The notes: a model not told the origin generated them from the letters alone. Counted from the first letter of the stretch, positions 21,541 through 29,769 are shown. The stretch is 64,000 nucleotides of DNA from Chlorobaculum thiosulfatiphilum (GCF_006265165.1 NZ_VDCH01000008.1:1-64000), one strand, 5' to 3'. Numbers and translations: made by a program.

Positions 21541-21659
21541 AAAAGCCTCCGTAATTTTCTACAATTATGAAATTAATGCCTTTATTTATTTAGGCATAGT
21601 AGTATATTTAGCTTATTTTTTAACAATTATCAACTTTCAGCAACGAACAAGGAGACCCG

Positions 21660-21704
21660 ATGACCCACGCCAAACCGGCAGCTCTTGCGAGGTCTTCTTT
21701 CTAA
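21660..21704 (+). CDS. possible 14-codon leader ORF
   Basis: AAGGAGACCCG precedes an ATG that opens a 14-codon frame (MTHAKPAALARSSF) ending in TAA 17 bases before the next gene's ATG. The ribosome-binding site is stronger than that of the following gene. It could be a small protein or a translational leader; nothing in its composition suggests an amino-acid sensor. Confidence 0.4.
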   Translation: MTHAKPAALARSSF

Positions 21705-21721
21705 ACGGAGAGTATTGAATC

Positions 21722-22030
21722 ATGGAAACAGCATTACGCCCGCTGGGAACCGTCATGACGCTGATCGAAAAACTCGGCCATGAGGTCACTTACGCCTACG
21801 AAGACCTGGTCTTTATCAATCACAACGACTTTTTGCTGCAATTCGACGCCGCCGATCCCAATGCGCTCGACCTGTTTTTCAACACCGAGTGCGACGCCAA
21901 AGAGGCCGATGAAGTCGCCGGGCGCATGATTCCGGAAGGAATTCAACAGGGGCTGCTCATCCGCAGAAAAGGAACCTACACCATGACGGAAGCCGAGAAC
22001 AACAACCTGCAAATCACCTTCAATCCCTGA
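21722..22030 (+). CDS. conserved hypothetical protein, 102 aa
   Basis: This is a small acidic soluble protein beginning METALRPLGTVMTLIEKLGHEVTYAYEDLVFINHNDFLLQF. Nothing in it matches a family I can name with confidence. The predicted alpha/beta pattern and good codon use support a real gene. GGAGAG lies 12 bases upstream of the ATG. The tspO-like gene follows in the same direction 68 bases later with its own ribosome-binding site, so the two may be co-transcribed. Confidence 0.75.
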   Translation: METALRPLGTVMTLIEKLGHEVTYAYEDLVFINHNDFLLQFDAADPNALDLFFNTECDAKEADEVAGRMIPEGIQQGLLIRRKGTYTMTEAENNNLQITFNP

Positions 22031-22098
22031 CGGCGACTTCGGTTATCGGAACCATTTGCGGCTGCGTTGCATTCTTCGGACAAAAAGGAGAGTGAACC

Positions 22099-22494
22099 AT
22101 GCAAAGCTGGTATGACGGGCTCAACAAACCCAAACTGACACCGCCCAACAAGGTGTTCTGGCCGGTATGGTCAATGCTTTATGTGCTGATCGCTATAGCG
22201 CTGATCGTCTATTTCAGGACTCCCGTCAAACCCTATTCCACGACGGTGCTTTTGTTTTTGGCGGCGCACTTCCTGGCAGGATTTTCCTGGACTTCGATCT
22301 TTTTCGGAAAAAAGAAAATCCTGGCCGCCCTCATCGACCTGCTCTTCATGGATGTGACGCTCCTGGCCATCATCTTCTTCTTTGCCAACACCAACCCGCT
22401 GGCGGCAGCGCTGCTCGCGCCTTACGCTCTCTGGAGCCTTCTGGCGACCTGGCTGAACTTTGGCATCTGGCGGCTCAATCCCGACAAGCGATGA
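22099..22494 (+). CDS. TspO/MBR-family membrane protein, short form
   Basis: The signature of TspO (tryptophan-rich sensory protein) is clear: WYDGLNKPKLTPPNKVFWPVWSMLY. Family members usually have five transmembrane helices and about 155-160 residues, with one helix before this signature. Here the protein is 131 residues and starts with it (MQSWYDG), so only helices equivalent to TM2-TM5 are visible (roughly residues 19-40, 47-70, 73-97, 102-125). AAGGAG sits at the right distance from ATG 22099 and no upstream in-frame helix is encoded. TspO proteins bind tetrapyrroles and affect pigment regulation in phototrophs, which fits a chlorophototroph. Confidence 0.85.
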   Translation: MQSWYDGLNKPKLTPPNKVFWPVWSMLYVLIAIALIVYFRTPVKPYSTTVLLFLAAHFLAGFSWTSIFFGKKKILAALIDLLFMDVTLLAIIFFFANTNPLAAALLAPYALWSLLATWLNFGIWRLNPDKR

Positions 22495-22585
22495 GACGAT
22501 TGCCGCCCTATTGCCGGAAGCAGCCGAATCGCTACCTTACAAAAAAACCGGCGGCAGCAGGCTCAATTTTCTGAATTCACAAACC

Positions 22586-23029
22586 ATGAAATATTCGGAA
22601 GCACAACAAGGAAGGGTCTTCATCATCCGGCTTGAGGATGGCGACATCTTTCACGAACAGATCGAACGATTTGCGAAGGAAAAAGGAATCGAGCGGGCCT
22701 GGCTGAACGTGGTCGGCGGAGCCGACAAGGAGAGCCGACTGGTCGTCGGCCCGGAAGAGAGCCGGGCGTTCCCGGTCAATCCGATGGTGCACGAACTGTA
22801 CGATGCGCATGAAATCGTCGGCGCGGGTACCCTGTTCCCCGACGACACCGGCGCGCCGGTCGTGCACCTGCACATGGCCTGCGGTCGCGAAGAGAACACC
22901 GTCACCGGCTGCGTACGCAACGGCGTCAAAGTCTGGCACGTCATGGAGGTCATACTGGTAGAGCTTCTCGGCTCGGAAGCCCGCAGAATGCCCGACAAGG
23001 CAACAGGCTTCAAGTTGCTCGTACCGTGA
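22586..23029 (+). CDS. PPC/DUF296-domain protein
   Basis: The 147-residue product is a stand-alone PPC domain (DUF296): GRVFIIRLEDGDIFHEQIERFAKEKGI, then VVGGADKESRLVVGP and VHLHMACGREENTVTGCVRNG with the conserved His pair that binds metal in solved relatives. In plants the domain is fused to AT-hooks; bacterial single-domain members form trimers and their role is unknown. The ATG at 22586 is preferred because upstream in-frame sequence does not match the family. The gene lies 91 bases after tspO on the same strand. Confidence 0.85.
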   Translation: MKYSEAQQGRVFIIRLEDGDIFHEQIERFAKEKGIERAWLNVVGGADKESRLVVGPEESRAFPVNPMVHELYDAHEIVGAGTLFPDDTGAPVVHLHMACGREENTVTGCVRNGVKVWHVMEVILVELLGSEARRMPDKATGFKLLVP

Positions 23030-23089
23030 GAGGAAAAATTATGAATGCTGAATTATGAATTGAAGAAATAATTCAACTCTTCTCCTGTT

Positions 23090-23126
23090 CGACCTATAAG
23101 TCCTATATGACTTATACGACCTATTC
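23090..23126. repeat. dispersed palindrome family, copy 2 (diverged)
   Basis: This stretch contains CGACCTATAAGTC, a CTATAT centre, and GACTTATACGACCTAT. The inner arms ATAAGTC / GACTTAT are perfect, and the sequence CGACCTAT seen in copies 1 and 3 appears twice here in direct orientation. It lies between the PPC gene and the 3' end of ald. Confidence 0.6.
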
Positions 23127-23153
23127 AAAAGAACTTACGGATCCCCTCAACAC

Positions 23154-24257
23154 TCACGCGAACGGATTCCCCCCGCACTCCATTCCCAGCGAGGTGGCTA
23201 CCGCCGCCTGCGTGACTTTGCCGTTCCAAACGTTCAGGCCGCCCGCGAGGCCGGGCATCACCACCATCGCGCTCTCCAGCCCAAGATCGGCGAGCCGCCG
23301 AACGTAGGGCAGCGTCACGCCCGTGAGCGCCTCGGTGGCGGTGGCGGGATAGGCGGCGGGCATGTTGGTCACGCAGTAATGCACGACACCAGCGTCGATA
23401 AAGACCGGATCGAGATGCGAGGTCGGGCGCGAGGTCTCGACGCAGCCGCCCTGATCGATGGCGATATCGACGATCACCGCCCCCGGCTTCATCGACTGCA
23501 CCATGCCGCGCGTGACCAGCTTCGGCGCGCTCGCGCCGGGGAGCAGCACCGCGCCAACGAGGAGGTCGGTTCCCGGCAGCAGCTCTTCGAGGTGCTGCTC
23601 GTTCGAGTAGATCGTGTGCACCTCCGCCGGAAGCAGCGCCTCCAGCTCGCGCATCCGCTCGTGGTCGGTCTCCATCACCGTCACCTCCGCGCCGAGACCC
23701 GCGGCGATCCGCGCGGCGCTCATCCCGGCAACGCCACCGCCAAGCACGAGCACCCTGCCGGGCAGCACACCGGGCACGCCGCAGAGCAACTTGCCCTCGC
23801 CACCGTTATGCTTCGAGAGGTAGTAACCGCCCATGAGCACGCTCATCTTTCCGGCGACCTCGCTCATCGGCGCGAGCAGCGGCAAGCGCCCGCCGACCTC
23901 GACCGTTTCGTAACCGATGGCCGTAACGCCCGATTCCACAAGCGCTTGCGCGAGACCCGGCACACCGGCCAGATGCAGATAGGTGAACAGAATCATCTCT
24001 TTCCGGAAAAAAGCGTACTCCTCGGCGAGCGGCTCCTTGACCTTGACCACCAGCTCGCACCGCCACGCCTCCGCCGCCGAATCGGCGAGCACCGCCCCGG
24101 CCAGCCGGTACTTCTCGTCGCCGAACCCGCTCGACTCGCCCGCGCCACGCTCGACAACCACGCGATGCCCCGCGCCGACAAGCTGCCGCACCCCCGCCGG
24201 AGTACAGGCCACCCTGGTCTCGCGGGTCTTGATTTCCCTCGGAATTCCTATATTCAT
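23154..24257 (-). CDS. ald: alanine dehydrogenase
   Basis: It interconverts alanine with pyruvate and ammonia using NAD. The start [23 protein letters not shown] is that of the alanine dehydrogenase/PNT family. The 367-residue length fits Ald (about 370) and not the longer transhydrogenase alpha subunit. The NAD fold is visible as [28 protein letters not shown], and substrate-site residues are in [16 protein letters not shown] and in [17 protein letters not shown]. The longer upstream extension of the frame is not family-like, so I chose ATG 24257. It is monocistronic. Confidence 0.93.
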   Translation of the reverse strand: MNIGIPREIKTRETRVACTPAGVRQLVGAGHRVVVERGAGESSGFGDEKYRLAGAVLADSAAEAWRCELVVKVKEPLAEEYAFFRKEMILFTYLHLAGVPGLAQALVESGVTAIGYETVEVGGRLPLLAPMSEVAGKMSVLMGGYYLSKHNGGEGKLLCGVPGVLPGRVLVLGGGVAGMSAARIAAGLGAEVTVMETDHERMRELEALLPAEVHTIYSNEQHLEELLPGTDLLVGAVLLPGASAPKLVTRGMVQSMKPGAVIVDIAIDQGGCVETSRPTSHLDPVFIDAGVVHYCVTNMPAAYPATATEALTGVTLPYVRRLADLGLESAMVVMPGLAGGLNVWNGKVTQAAVATSLGMECGGNPFA

Positions 24258-24397
24258 GGCAGAAAAATGATTAGGGTTATCCGCCGCTTCGTGGTGCCAA
24301 AAGTCCAATGATCCCGACAAATCACGACGGAACCATACGCTCTCAAGAAGTCCACTTTTCAATGTAACGTTTCGGCAAACTCTCCGGAACAGCCTGA

Positions 24398-24679
24398 ATG
24401 ATGAATATTCCGCAAGAACCAGCATACTGGCTCCTTTCGGCGGGCTGCCTCTGCGTCGCCTCGCTGCCCGCCCTGATGCGCAAAATCACCAAGGCGCGAG
24501 CCATCGCCATCGCGGCGCTCTGGCTCGCCCTCTGCGCCGCGACCATCTGGCAGTCCGGCCTCTTGCCGGGCTTGGCGACGACCCTCGTCTCCGGACTCTG
24601 GGGGGTGATTCTGCTTGCCGCGTCGCTCATCTTTTCGGGCATCCGGTCGATGCCGAACCAGCGCTTCGAAGAGCGCTAA
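24398..24679 (+). CDS. small membrane protein, 93 aa
   Basis: This is a short protein with three predicted hydrophobic segments (about residues 10-27, 34-50 and 57-80: WLLSAGCLCVASLPALM, AIAIAALWLALCAATIW, TLVSGLWGVILLAASLIF) and a charged C-terminus. I recognise no family. It starts 140 bases from the ald start on the opposite strand and ends 15 bases from the convergent metalloprotease gene. The ribosome-binding site is weak, so confidence is moderate. Confidence 0.55.
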   Translation: MMNIPQEPAYWLLSAGCLCVASLPALMRKITKARAIAIAALWLALCAATIWQSGLLPGLATTLVSGLWGVILLAASLIFSGIRSMPNQRFEER

Positions 24680-24694
24680 ATCAGTCGTCCGCGA

Positions 24695-25444
24695 TCAACG
24701 ATTGCTCGAAAACCACGCGGGCACGAAGCGCCACGCATGTTTCATCTCGCGATCATGAACGGCGTAATCGGGATCGTACCGCGCGACCGCCTCCCAGTAG
24801 CGGGCGGAGTGATCCATGTGCAGCGTGTGGCACAGCTCGTGAATCATGATGTAGCGCACCAGCTCCGGCGGCAGAAAAATCAGCTTCAGATTGAGATTGA
24901 TGTTGCCCCGCGACGAGCAACTCCCCCACCGGCTCTTCTGCTTTTTGACCGAAACTCCCGAAATTTTGAACCCATTGATCGCGGCAAGCCTCGTGAGTTG
25001 AGACCCAAGCTTCAGCTTTGCGCGATGTTTCAACCACTGTTCAAGCGCCTCGAAGCACCACGCCCGGTTATCCACTCCGCCGGAAAGATCGAGCACATTG
25101 CCATCGAGTTCCCTGATGAAAATGCCCGGACGAAGCGGGTCGTACCGGTACTCGACCCGCCACGACTCGCCGACACCGGCAAGCTCGATCGCCTCCGGCA
25201 GCGCCGTTTCGGCCTGCGCGGGTTCGGCGGCGCGATGCTTGTCGAAGTTGCCCTGCACCTTCATGATCCACTCCATCTTGCTCTCGACCAGCGCGGACAC
25301 CCGCTTCGGGTCGAACCCGACCGGCAAAACCACCGTCAGCCCCTCCTCCGGCGACATTTTCAAACGGGCATGACGCGCCCGGCGACTGACCTTGACGGTG
25401 TATGCAATGCCGGATGAATTGCCTCGGAAGGATAGAGCGGACAT
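24695..25444 (-). CDS. YgjP-type metalloprotease-like protein (DUF45)
   Basis: The 249-residue product carries the zincin motif HELCHTLHMDHS, where HExxH supplies two metal ligands and the catalytic Glu. Before it is the hallmark KKQKSRWGSCSSRGNINLNLKLIFLPPELVRYIMIHE. This matches the YgjP/DUF45 family, whose members sit beside restriction or housekeeping genes and whose substrates are largely unknown. I chose ATG 25444 (MSALSFRG) over the upstream extension, which looks like frame read-through. It stands alone between a small membrane protein and a cystathionine synthase/lyase gene. Confidence 0.88.
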   Translation of the reverse strand: MSALSFRGNSSGIAYTVKVSRRARHARLKMSPEEGLTVVLPVGFDPKRVSALVESKMEWIMKVQGNFDKHRAAEPAQAETALPEAIELAGVGESWRVEYRYDPLRPGIFIRELDGNVLDLSGGVDNRAWCFEALEQWLKHRAKLKLGSQLTRLAAINGFKISGVSVKKQKSRWGSCSSRGNINLNLKLIFLPPELVRYIMIHELCHTLHMDHSARYWEAVARYDPDYAVHDREMKHAWRFVPAWFSSNR

Positions 25445-25626
25445 GCTGGTCGGGATGCGATGAACGTTGCCGAAATGCTCCCGAAGTATAGCCAGCGAGT
25501 GCAGATAAAAAAAGCGGATACCCCCTTCCCGGCGCTCCGCCTGCACCTGTCGGGCAGGAAAAAGACCGGGAATCCTGCATTGCACAGGAAAAGGATGAAA
25601 CGGGGATATCCGGGAAACAGGAAAAA

Positions 25627-26763
25627 TCAGGCGAGCGCCTGGCGAAGATCGGCGACGAGATCGTCCGGGTCTTCGATGCCGACCGAGAGGCGAATGACCG
25701 AATCGGTGATGCCCGCCGCCAGCCGGTGCTCGCTGGTCATCGAGGCGTGGCTCATCGTCGCCGGATGCTCGATGAGCGACTCGACGCCGCCGAGGCTTTC
25801 GGCCAGCGCGAAAATCCGCGTGCCGCGCAGCACCCGCTCGACCTCCGCCTGCCCGCCCGCCAGCTCGAACGACACCATGCCGCCAAAACCTCGCTGCTGG
25901 CGCTTTGCCAACTCATGCTGCGGATGGCTTTCGAGGCCGGGATAAAACACGCGCGTCACCTTCGGATGGCCATCGAGAAACTCCGCGACGATCCGCGCAT
26001 TGCGCTCGTGCTCCTTCATGCGCGGCACGAGCGTCTTGATGCCACGCAGCACCAGCCAGCAATCGAACGGCTGGGCGCAGGTGCCGAGCGAGTTGACGAG
26101 GAACTTCAGCTTCTCGTCGAGGTCGGGCCTGTTGGAAAGAATCGCGCCACCGACCACATCGGAGTGACCGTTGAGATACTTCGTGGTCGAGTGAACGACG
26201 ATGTCCGCCCCAAGCCTGAACGGCTGCTGGAGATAGGGCGAGAGAAACGTGTTATCGACGATGGACAACAGGCCGCGCTCCCTGGCGATAGCCGTCACCG
26301 CCGCGATGTCGATGAGATTCAGGAGCGGATTGGAGGGCGTTTCGATCCAGACCGCTTTCGTTTTGTCGTTGATATGCGCCCGGATCGCTTCGGGATCGCG
26401 CAGGCTGATGAAGCGGATGCGGACGTCGAAATGCTCCTCTATGGTGCGCAGCAGCCGCGCCGTGCCGCCGTAGCAGTCGTCAGTGCAGATGATCTCGTCG
26501 CCGTTACTGAAAAGATGCATCACGGAGGCGATTGCCGCCATGCCGGTGGTCACGGCCACGGCGAACGAGCACCCTTCGAGCGCCGCGAGGCTGTCTTCGA
26601 GCGCCTTGCGAGTCGGGTTGCCGCTGCGCGTGTAATCGAAGCCGCGAGTCTTGCCAATATCCTCGAAAACAAAGGTCGAACTCTGGTAGATCGGCGTCAT
26701 GATCGCGCCGTAAGCCTTGTCCGGAGCCACTCCGGCGTGGATGGTGTCGGTCTGAAAACTCAT
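25627..26763 (-). CDS. cystathionine gamma-synthase/lyase family PLP enzyme (paralog 1)
   Basis: This 378-residue Cys/Met-metabolism PLP enzyme starts MSFQTDTIHAGVAPDKAYGA. It has YTRSGNPTR, the PLP-ring motif [20 protein letters not shown], the D in IVDNTF, and the Schiff-base lysine in VHSTTKYLNGHSD. Whether it makes cystathionine (trans-sulfuration), cleaves it, or uses O-acetylhomoserine with sulfide cannot be settled from motifs. A second paralog lies at 29770 on the other strand. An AATTAAC-N4-GTTAATT palindrome lies 84 bases upstream, and the same core precedes the paralog. Confidence 0.93.
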   Translation of the reverse strand: MSFQTDTIHAGVAPDKAYGAIMTPIYQSSTFVFEDIGKTRGFDYTRSGNPTRKALEDSLAALEGCSFAVAVTTGMAAIASVMHLFSNGDEIICTDDCYGGTARLLRTIEEHFDVRIRFISLRDPEAIRAHINDKTKAVWIETPSNPLLNLIDIAAVTAIARERGLLSIVDNTFLSPYLQQPFRLGADIVVHSTTKYLNGHSDVVGGAILSNRPDLDEKLKFLVNSLGTCAQPFDCWLVLRGIKTLVPRMKEHERNARIVAEFLDGHPKVTRVFYPGLESHPQHELAKRQQRGFGGMVSFELAGGQAEVERVLRGTRIFALAESLGGVESLIEHPATMSHASMTSEHRLAAGITDSVIRLSVGIEDPDDLVADLRQALA

Positions 26764-26846
26764 AAAAGGGGATTTTTTCTGATGATTGTCGATTGGCTTC
26801 TCGCCGCCGCGCAACTCTGGTGACAACGGCGGACATTTGGAAATCT

Positions 26847-26864
26847 AATTAACGATTGTTAATT
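26847..26864. promoter_or_regulatory. putative operator, AATTAAC-N4-GTTAATT
   Basis: Perfect 7-bp arms surround a GATT centre between the divergent paralog 1 and DUF4395 genes. The 13-mer TTAACGATTGTTA within it recurs exactly, inverted, at 29636-29648 upstream of paralog 2. It is likely a binding site for a dimeric regulator, perhaps sulfur-responsive; the regulator is not identified. Confidence 0.55.
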
Positions 26865-26936
26865 TCAAAACAGAAAACACGGCATTTGACACTCATCGTT
26901 CAGACGCTGCTCCATGAACACAATCCCCCGATACGC

Positions 26937-27410
26937 ATGTCATTCCATCCAGCAACCAACGGCATTCCGATGCCCATCGTCACCCTCAACCGGAGCGTGC
27001 TCCTCACCGGCATCGCGCTCGGCTATATCTTCCAGCAGCCGCTCGTCACCACTGCGCTGTTTCTCATCGTGCTCCCGGCGGTGCTCTGGGGCCAGAAAGC
27101 GAGCCTCATCTACTTCGCCGGTTCGCGCCTTTTCCGAGAGTTGAACCGGAACGCGGAGACCGAAAGCCCGCTCCTGATGCGCTTCAACAACGCGATAGCC
27201 GTCATCATGCTCGGCGCGGCGCAACTCGCGTTCCTCTTCGGCGCAACGCAGGCCGGATGGATCATCTCCGGCATGGTAGCCCTCGCCGCGCTGATAGCCC
27301 TCTGCGGCTTCTGCTTCGGCTGCTACCTCTACTTCCAGTTCAACATGCAGCGGTACAAACTGTTCGGAAAGAAGAATACATCCGGCGCAGAGGCGTTGCA
27401 GGTCGAATAA
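26937..27410 (+). CDS. DUF4395-type small membrane protein
   Basis: The protein is about 157 residues from ATG 26937 (MSFHPATNG) or 146 from ATG 26970 (MPIVTLNRS). The first conserved block is MPIVTLNRSVLLTGIALGYIFQQP. Hydrophobic segments follow (two near the start, two after FNNAIAVIMLGAAQLAFLFGA), giving about four predicted transmembrane helices. Family members are found next to thiol-redox or sulfurtransferase genes, which suits this sulfur-metabolism neighbourhood, though the function is unknown. It is divergent from cystathionine paralog 1 and could share the palindromic operator. Confidence 0.72.
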   Translation: MSFHPATNGIPMPIVTLNRSVLLTGIALGYIFQQPLVTTALFLIVLPAVLWGQKASLIYFAGSRLFRELNRNAETESPLLMRFNNAIAVIMLGAAQLAFLFGATQAGWIISGMVALAALIALCGFCFGCYLYFQFNMQRYKLFGKKNTSGAEALQVE

Positions 27411-27419
27411 GAAGCTAAC

Positions 27420-28652
27420 TCACTTCCCAGCCTTCAAATCCCGTAGAAGCCGATCGAAAGATTTTTTGTAAGCATCGTGATCTTTCCACAGGGTGAAGTC
27501 TCCGATGTGTCGCTGACGCTTAACGTTTCCCGCCCAGCCTGTCGTGCTGTCCATAACGGCTTCATCCAGACGAACGGGAAAGAGAATATTTTTTTTCTCG
27601 ATCCTCTCGCGGTCAAGAGCATGTTCAACCTCATGTTCTACCCAATCGCTCTGAACGGAATGCTCTGATAAAATCAAGAGAAGCTTGTCGTGAATCCGGA
27701 TTGACTCGTCGATGGTTGGACGGATTTTGTCACCAATCTTCATATCTTCAGATGCCAGCCAGCAACGGACGTTGTTTGCTTGTAACCCTTCCCAAAGACG
27801 TTTAGCAAACTCCTCATCATTGTGGCTATAGCTGATAAAACAAGAATAATATTGAAATGGAGTGGCCGTCAAGGAACGAGTGTACTCAATCATTTGGTCA
27901 GGGACACCGCAGCCACGGAGGAATGCTTCGGGTATTTTGCCTTTGGATAGGTAAAGTGTATCAATGCCGATAGCTGAGGAACTGTGGTGTTGAACTGTTT
28001 CAAGACCTCGGACAGTACTGAGATCGAGTTCTGCAAAAATTGTTGCACTGGCATATATACCGCTGAAATCAGCCCCAAAAACACTAGCAAACAACAAATT
28101 GGTTCCACTCAGATCGGCCCCACTTAGATTGGCGTTATTCAGACCAGCCCGTTCCAGCTTGGCTCCATTCAGTTTGGCTTCACGCAGATCAGCCCAACTT
28201 AACTCTGCATCACTAAGGTTAGCTTCACTAAGATTGGCCCGCCTCAGATTGGCCCATTCCAGTTTGGCTCCATTCAGTTTGGTTTCACGCAAATTAGCTT
28301 CTTCCAGGTTGGCTCCGTGTAGATCAGCTTTATTCAGATTAGCCCATTCCAGTTTGGCTCCATTCAGTTTGGCATCACGCAAATTAGCTTCACTAAGTTG
28401 AGCTCTTCTCAGATTGGTTTGCTCCAGTTTTGCCCTATCCAGTTTGGATTCACTCAATAAAGCTTCACTAAGATCGGCTCCACTCAAATCGGCATCACTC
28501 AGATCAGCTTCACTAAGATTAGCTCTCCACAGACTAAGGCCCCTAAGATTAGCTCCATTCAAATCCGGCTCAAACGCTAAAAACTCCTCCCTCCAGCTAT
28601 TCCAAGCCTCAGCGCCCTGCCTCAAAATCGCCAGATGTTTCGAATTTGCCAT
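27420..28652 (-). CDS. pentapeptide-repeat protein with C-terminal TIR domain
   Basis: The 410-residue protein has a short helical N-terminus (1-30), then a run of about 34 pentapeptide repeats with the A(N/D)Lxx pattern (about 31-205), a linker, and a TIR domain (about 268-405: YYSCFISYSHNDEEFAKRLW). Within it, SEHSVQSDWVEHEV aligns to the WCxxEL segment of NADase TIRs, so Glu341 is the likely catalytic residue. TIR domains of this type degrade NAD or make cyclic ADP-ribose signals in anti-phage defence (established for other families). A pentapeptide helix as sensor or DNA mimic fused to TIR is uncommon, and its role here is inference. The gene is more AT-rich than its neighbours. Confidence 0.9.
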   Translation of the reverse strand: MANSKHLAILRQGAEAWNSWREEFLAFEPDLNGANLRGLSLWRANLSEADLSDADLSGADLSEALLSESKLDRAKLEQTNLRRAQLSEANLRDAKLNGAKLEWANLNKADLHGANLEEANLRETKLNGAKLEWANLRRANLSEANLSDAELSWADLREAKLNGAKLERAGLNNANLSGADLSGTNLLFASVFGADFSGIYASATIFAELDLSTVRGLETVQHHSSSAIGIDTLYLSKGKIPEAFLRGCGVPDQMIEYTRSLTATPFQYYSCFISYSHNDEEFAKRLWEGLQANNVRCWLASEDMKIGDKIRPTIDESIRIHDKLLLILSEHSVQSDWVEHEVEHALDRERIEKKNILFPVRLDEAVMDSTTGWAGNVKRQRHIGDFTLWKDHDAYKKSFDRLLRDLKAGK

Positions 28653-28824
28653 AGTGGTTTATCGATGAGTGAACGATGCTGCCGGGGTGCGTCGGATGGG
28701 GGCGACTACGGAAAAGATACCGAAACAGTGCGCGTTCAGCAACAAGCTGAATCGAAGTCCAGAGCAGACACACAGGTCTGCCCCTACGGAATATATTGTC
28801 CTTAACTCACCACGACTGACAGAT

Positions 28825-29151
28825 TCAGGCGTCGGCGGGTTTCTTTTTCGGCTCCAGCCTGATCACCAATTCACACCCGACCGCCTCGGCGTATTTTCTC
28901 AGCGTAGCAATGGAGGGCGAATGTTGACTGCCGCCCTCCAGCCGGGAGATGGCGCTTTTGGTCGTGCCGATCTTGCTGGCAACCGCCTCCTGCGTCATGC
29001 CGGAGTTCTTCCGCGCTTCAAGCAGCTCCCGGATCAGCGCGTACTTCGGTTCAAGCGCTTCGCATTCCCTGCGAAACTCCTCGTTTTCCATCTCTTTCCG
29101 CAAGAACTCTTTAGGGTCATACTTGACCGGCTGATACGGCAGATCATCCAT
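28825..29151 (-). CDS. HigA-like antitoxin / XRE regulator
   Basis: The 108-residue protein has a helix-turn-helix of the XRE type in its C-terminal half (SGMTQEAVASKIGTTKSAISRLEGGSQHSPSIATLRKYAEAVGCELVI). The helical N-terminus starts MDDLPYQPVKYDP, which is typical of HigA antitoxins of type II toxin-antitoxin pairs. Its ATG overlaps the stop of an upstream reading frame that looks like the C-terminal tail of the HigB/RelE-type toxin, as expected for a toxin-first operon. Because that toxin is truncated, the antitoxin is now probably an orphan. It lies in the accessory stretch between the two cystathionine paralogs. Confidence 0.88.
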   Translation of the reverse strand: MDDLPYQPVKYDPKEFLRKEMENEEFRRECEALEPKYALIRELLEARKNSGMTQEAVASKIGTTKSAISRLEGGSQHSPSIATLRKYAEAVGCELVIRLEPKKKPADA

Positions 29152-29218
29152 TGGTTACCTCCTTCATTCGCTTGAGTGCTATCATCAGTTCTTTTTGAGG
29201 CGTTGCTTGTGGCAAAAG
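29144..29218 (-). pseudogene. C-terminal remnant of a HigB/RelE-type toxin
   Basis: Read on the minus strand, this frame gives PQKELMIALKRMKEVTNG and a stop overlapping the antitoxin ATG (ATGGATGA). The sequence resembles the C-terminal tail of RelE/HigB toxins ('KKELxxALKRMKE'). A stop codon lies only 24 codons upstream, so the catalytic body is missing. Confidence 0.6.
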
Positions 29219-29321
29219 TTAGCAAACGTGCAAACCATTTAAAAAAAAGTCCCGGAGAAAAAGAAAAGTCAGAGGCTGTCTCAAAAGTGATTCACAACGG
29301 CATTTTAAGCCTGCATTTGAT

Positions 29322-29443
29322 TGTCATTCTGAGTCCGACGCAGTCGGGCGAAGAATCCAGAAAAATCTCGTTAAACCCTTATAATTAGTCACTTATTCGG
29401 TTTTTCCGAGAAAAATGGATTCTTCACTTCGTTCAGAATGACA
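29322..29443. repeat. MITE-like inverted repeat
   Basis: About 120 bases with imperfect inverted ends: TGTCATTCTGAG and CGAAGAATCC on the left are mirrored by GGATTCTTCAC and TCAGAATGACA on the right. It has no coding capacity. This kind of element is often dispersed in several copies; only one was noticed in this window. Confidence 0.5.
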
Positions 29444-29635
29444 GAGGGAAATATGATAATCCTTAAAAAACAGAGCCTTGGATAACCTTTTAAACAGGCG
29501 CCTACGAGAATACCATCGTCTCCGGGTCACAGACGTATCACGATTTCGATTTCACTTGAGCAACCACACCAATCCGCCTTCCCCGCAAAATCGCTCGGCG
29601 GAAACTGTTTGTTTGGAAAAATGGCCGATAAATCG

Positions 29636-29648
29636 TAACAATCGTTAA
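29636..29648. promoter_or_regulatory. putative operator upstream of paralog 2
   Basis: TAACAATCGTTAA carries the TAAC-N4-GTTA palindrome, the exact inverted match of the 13-mer in the site at 26847-26864. It lies about 120 bases upstream of the second cystathionine synthase/lyase gene. Confidence 0.5.
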
Positions 29649-29769
29649 CAGCGAGATTGCGACAGCGTCAAGCCCGGTTTTTGGCGGAAGGTGTTTCGGG
29701 AAAAGGAGGAACCGTGAATTCTGCTTACCTTGTCTGTACATCCGCAAACACGAACGAGCATTACAGCAT

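Noticed and set aside
28099-28401. tandem-like DNA repeats that could be taken for a non-coding repeat array or CRISPR
   Set aside because: The repetition follows the five-codon periodicity of the pentapeptide-repeat protein; there are no constant repeats with unique spacers. No CRISPR array was seen in the window.
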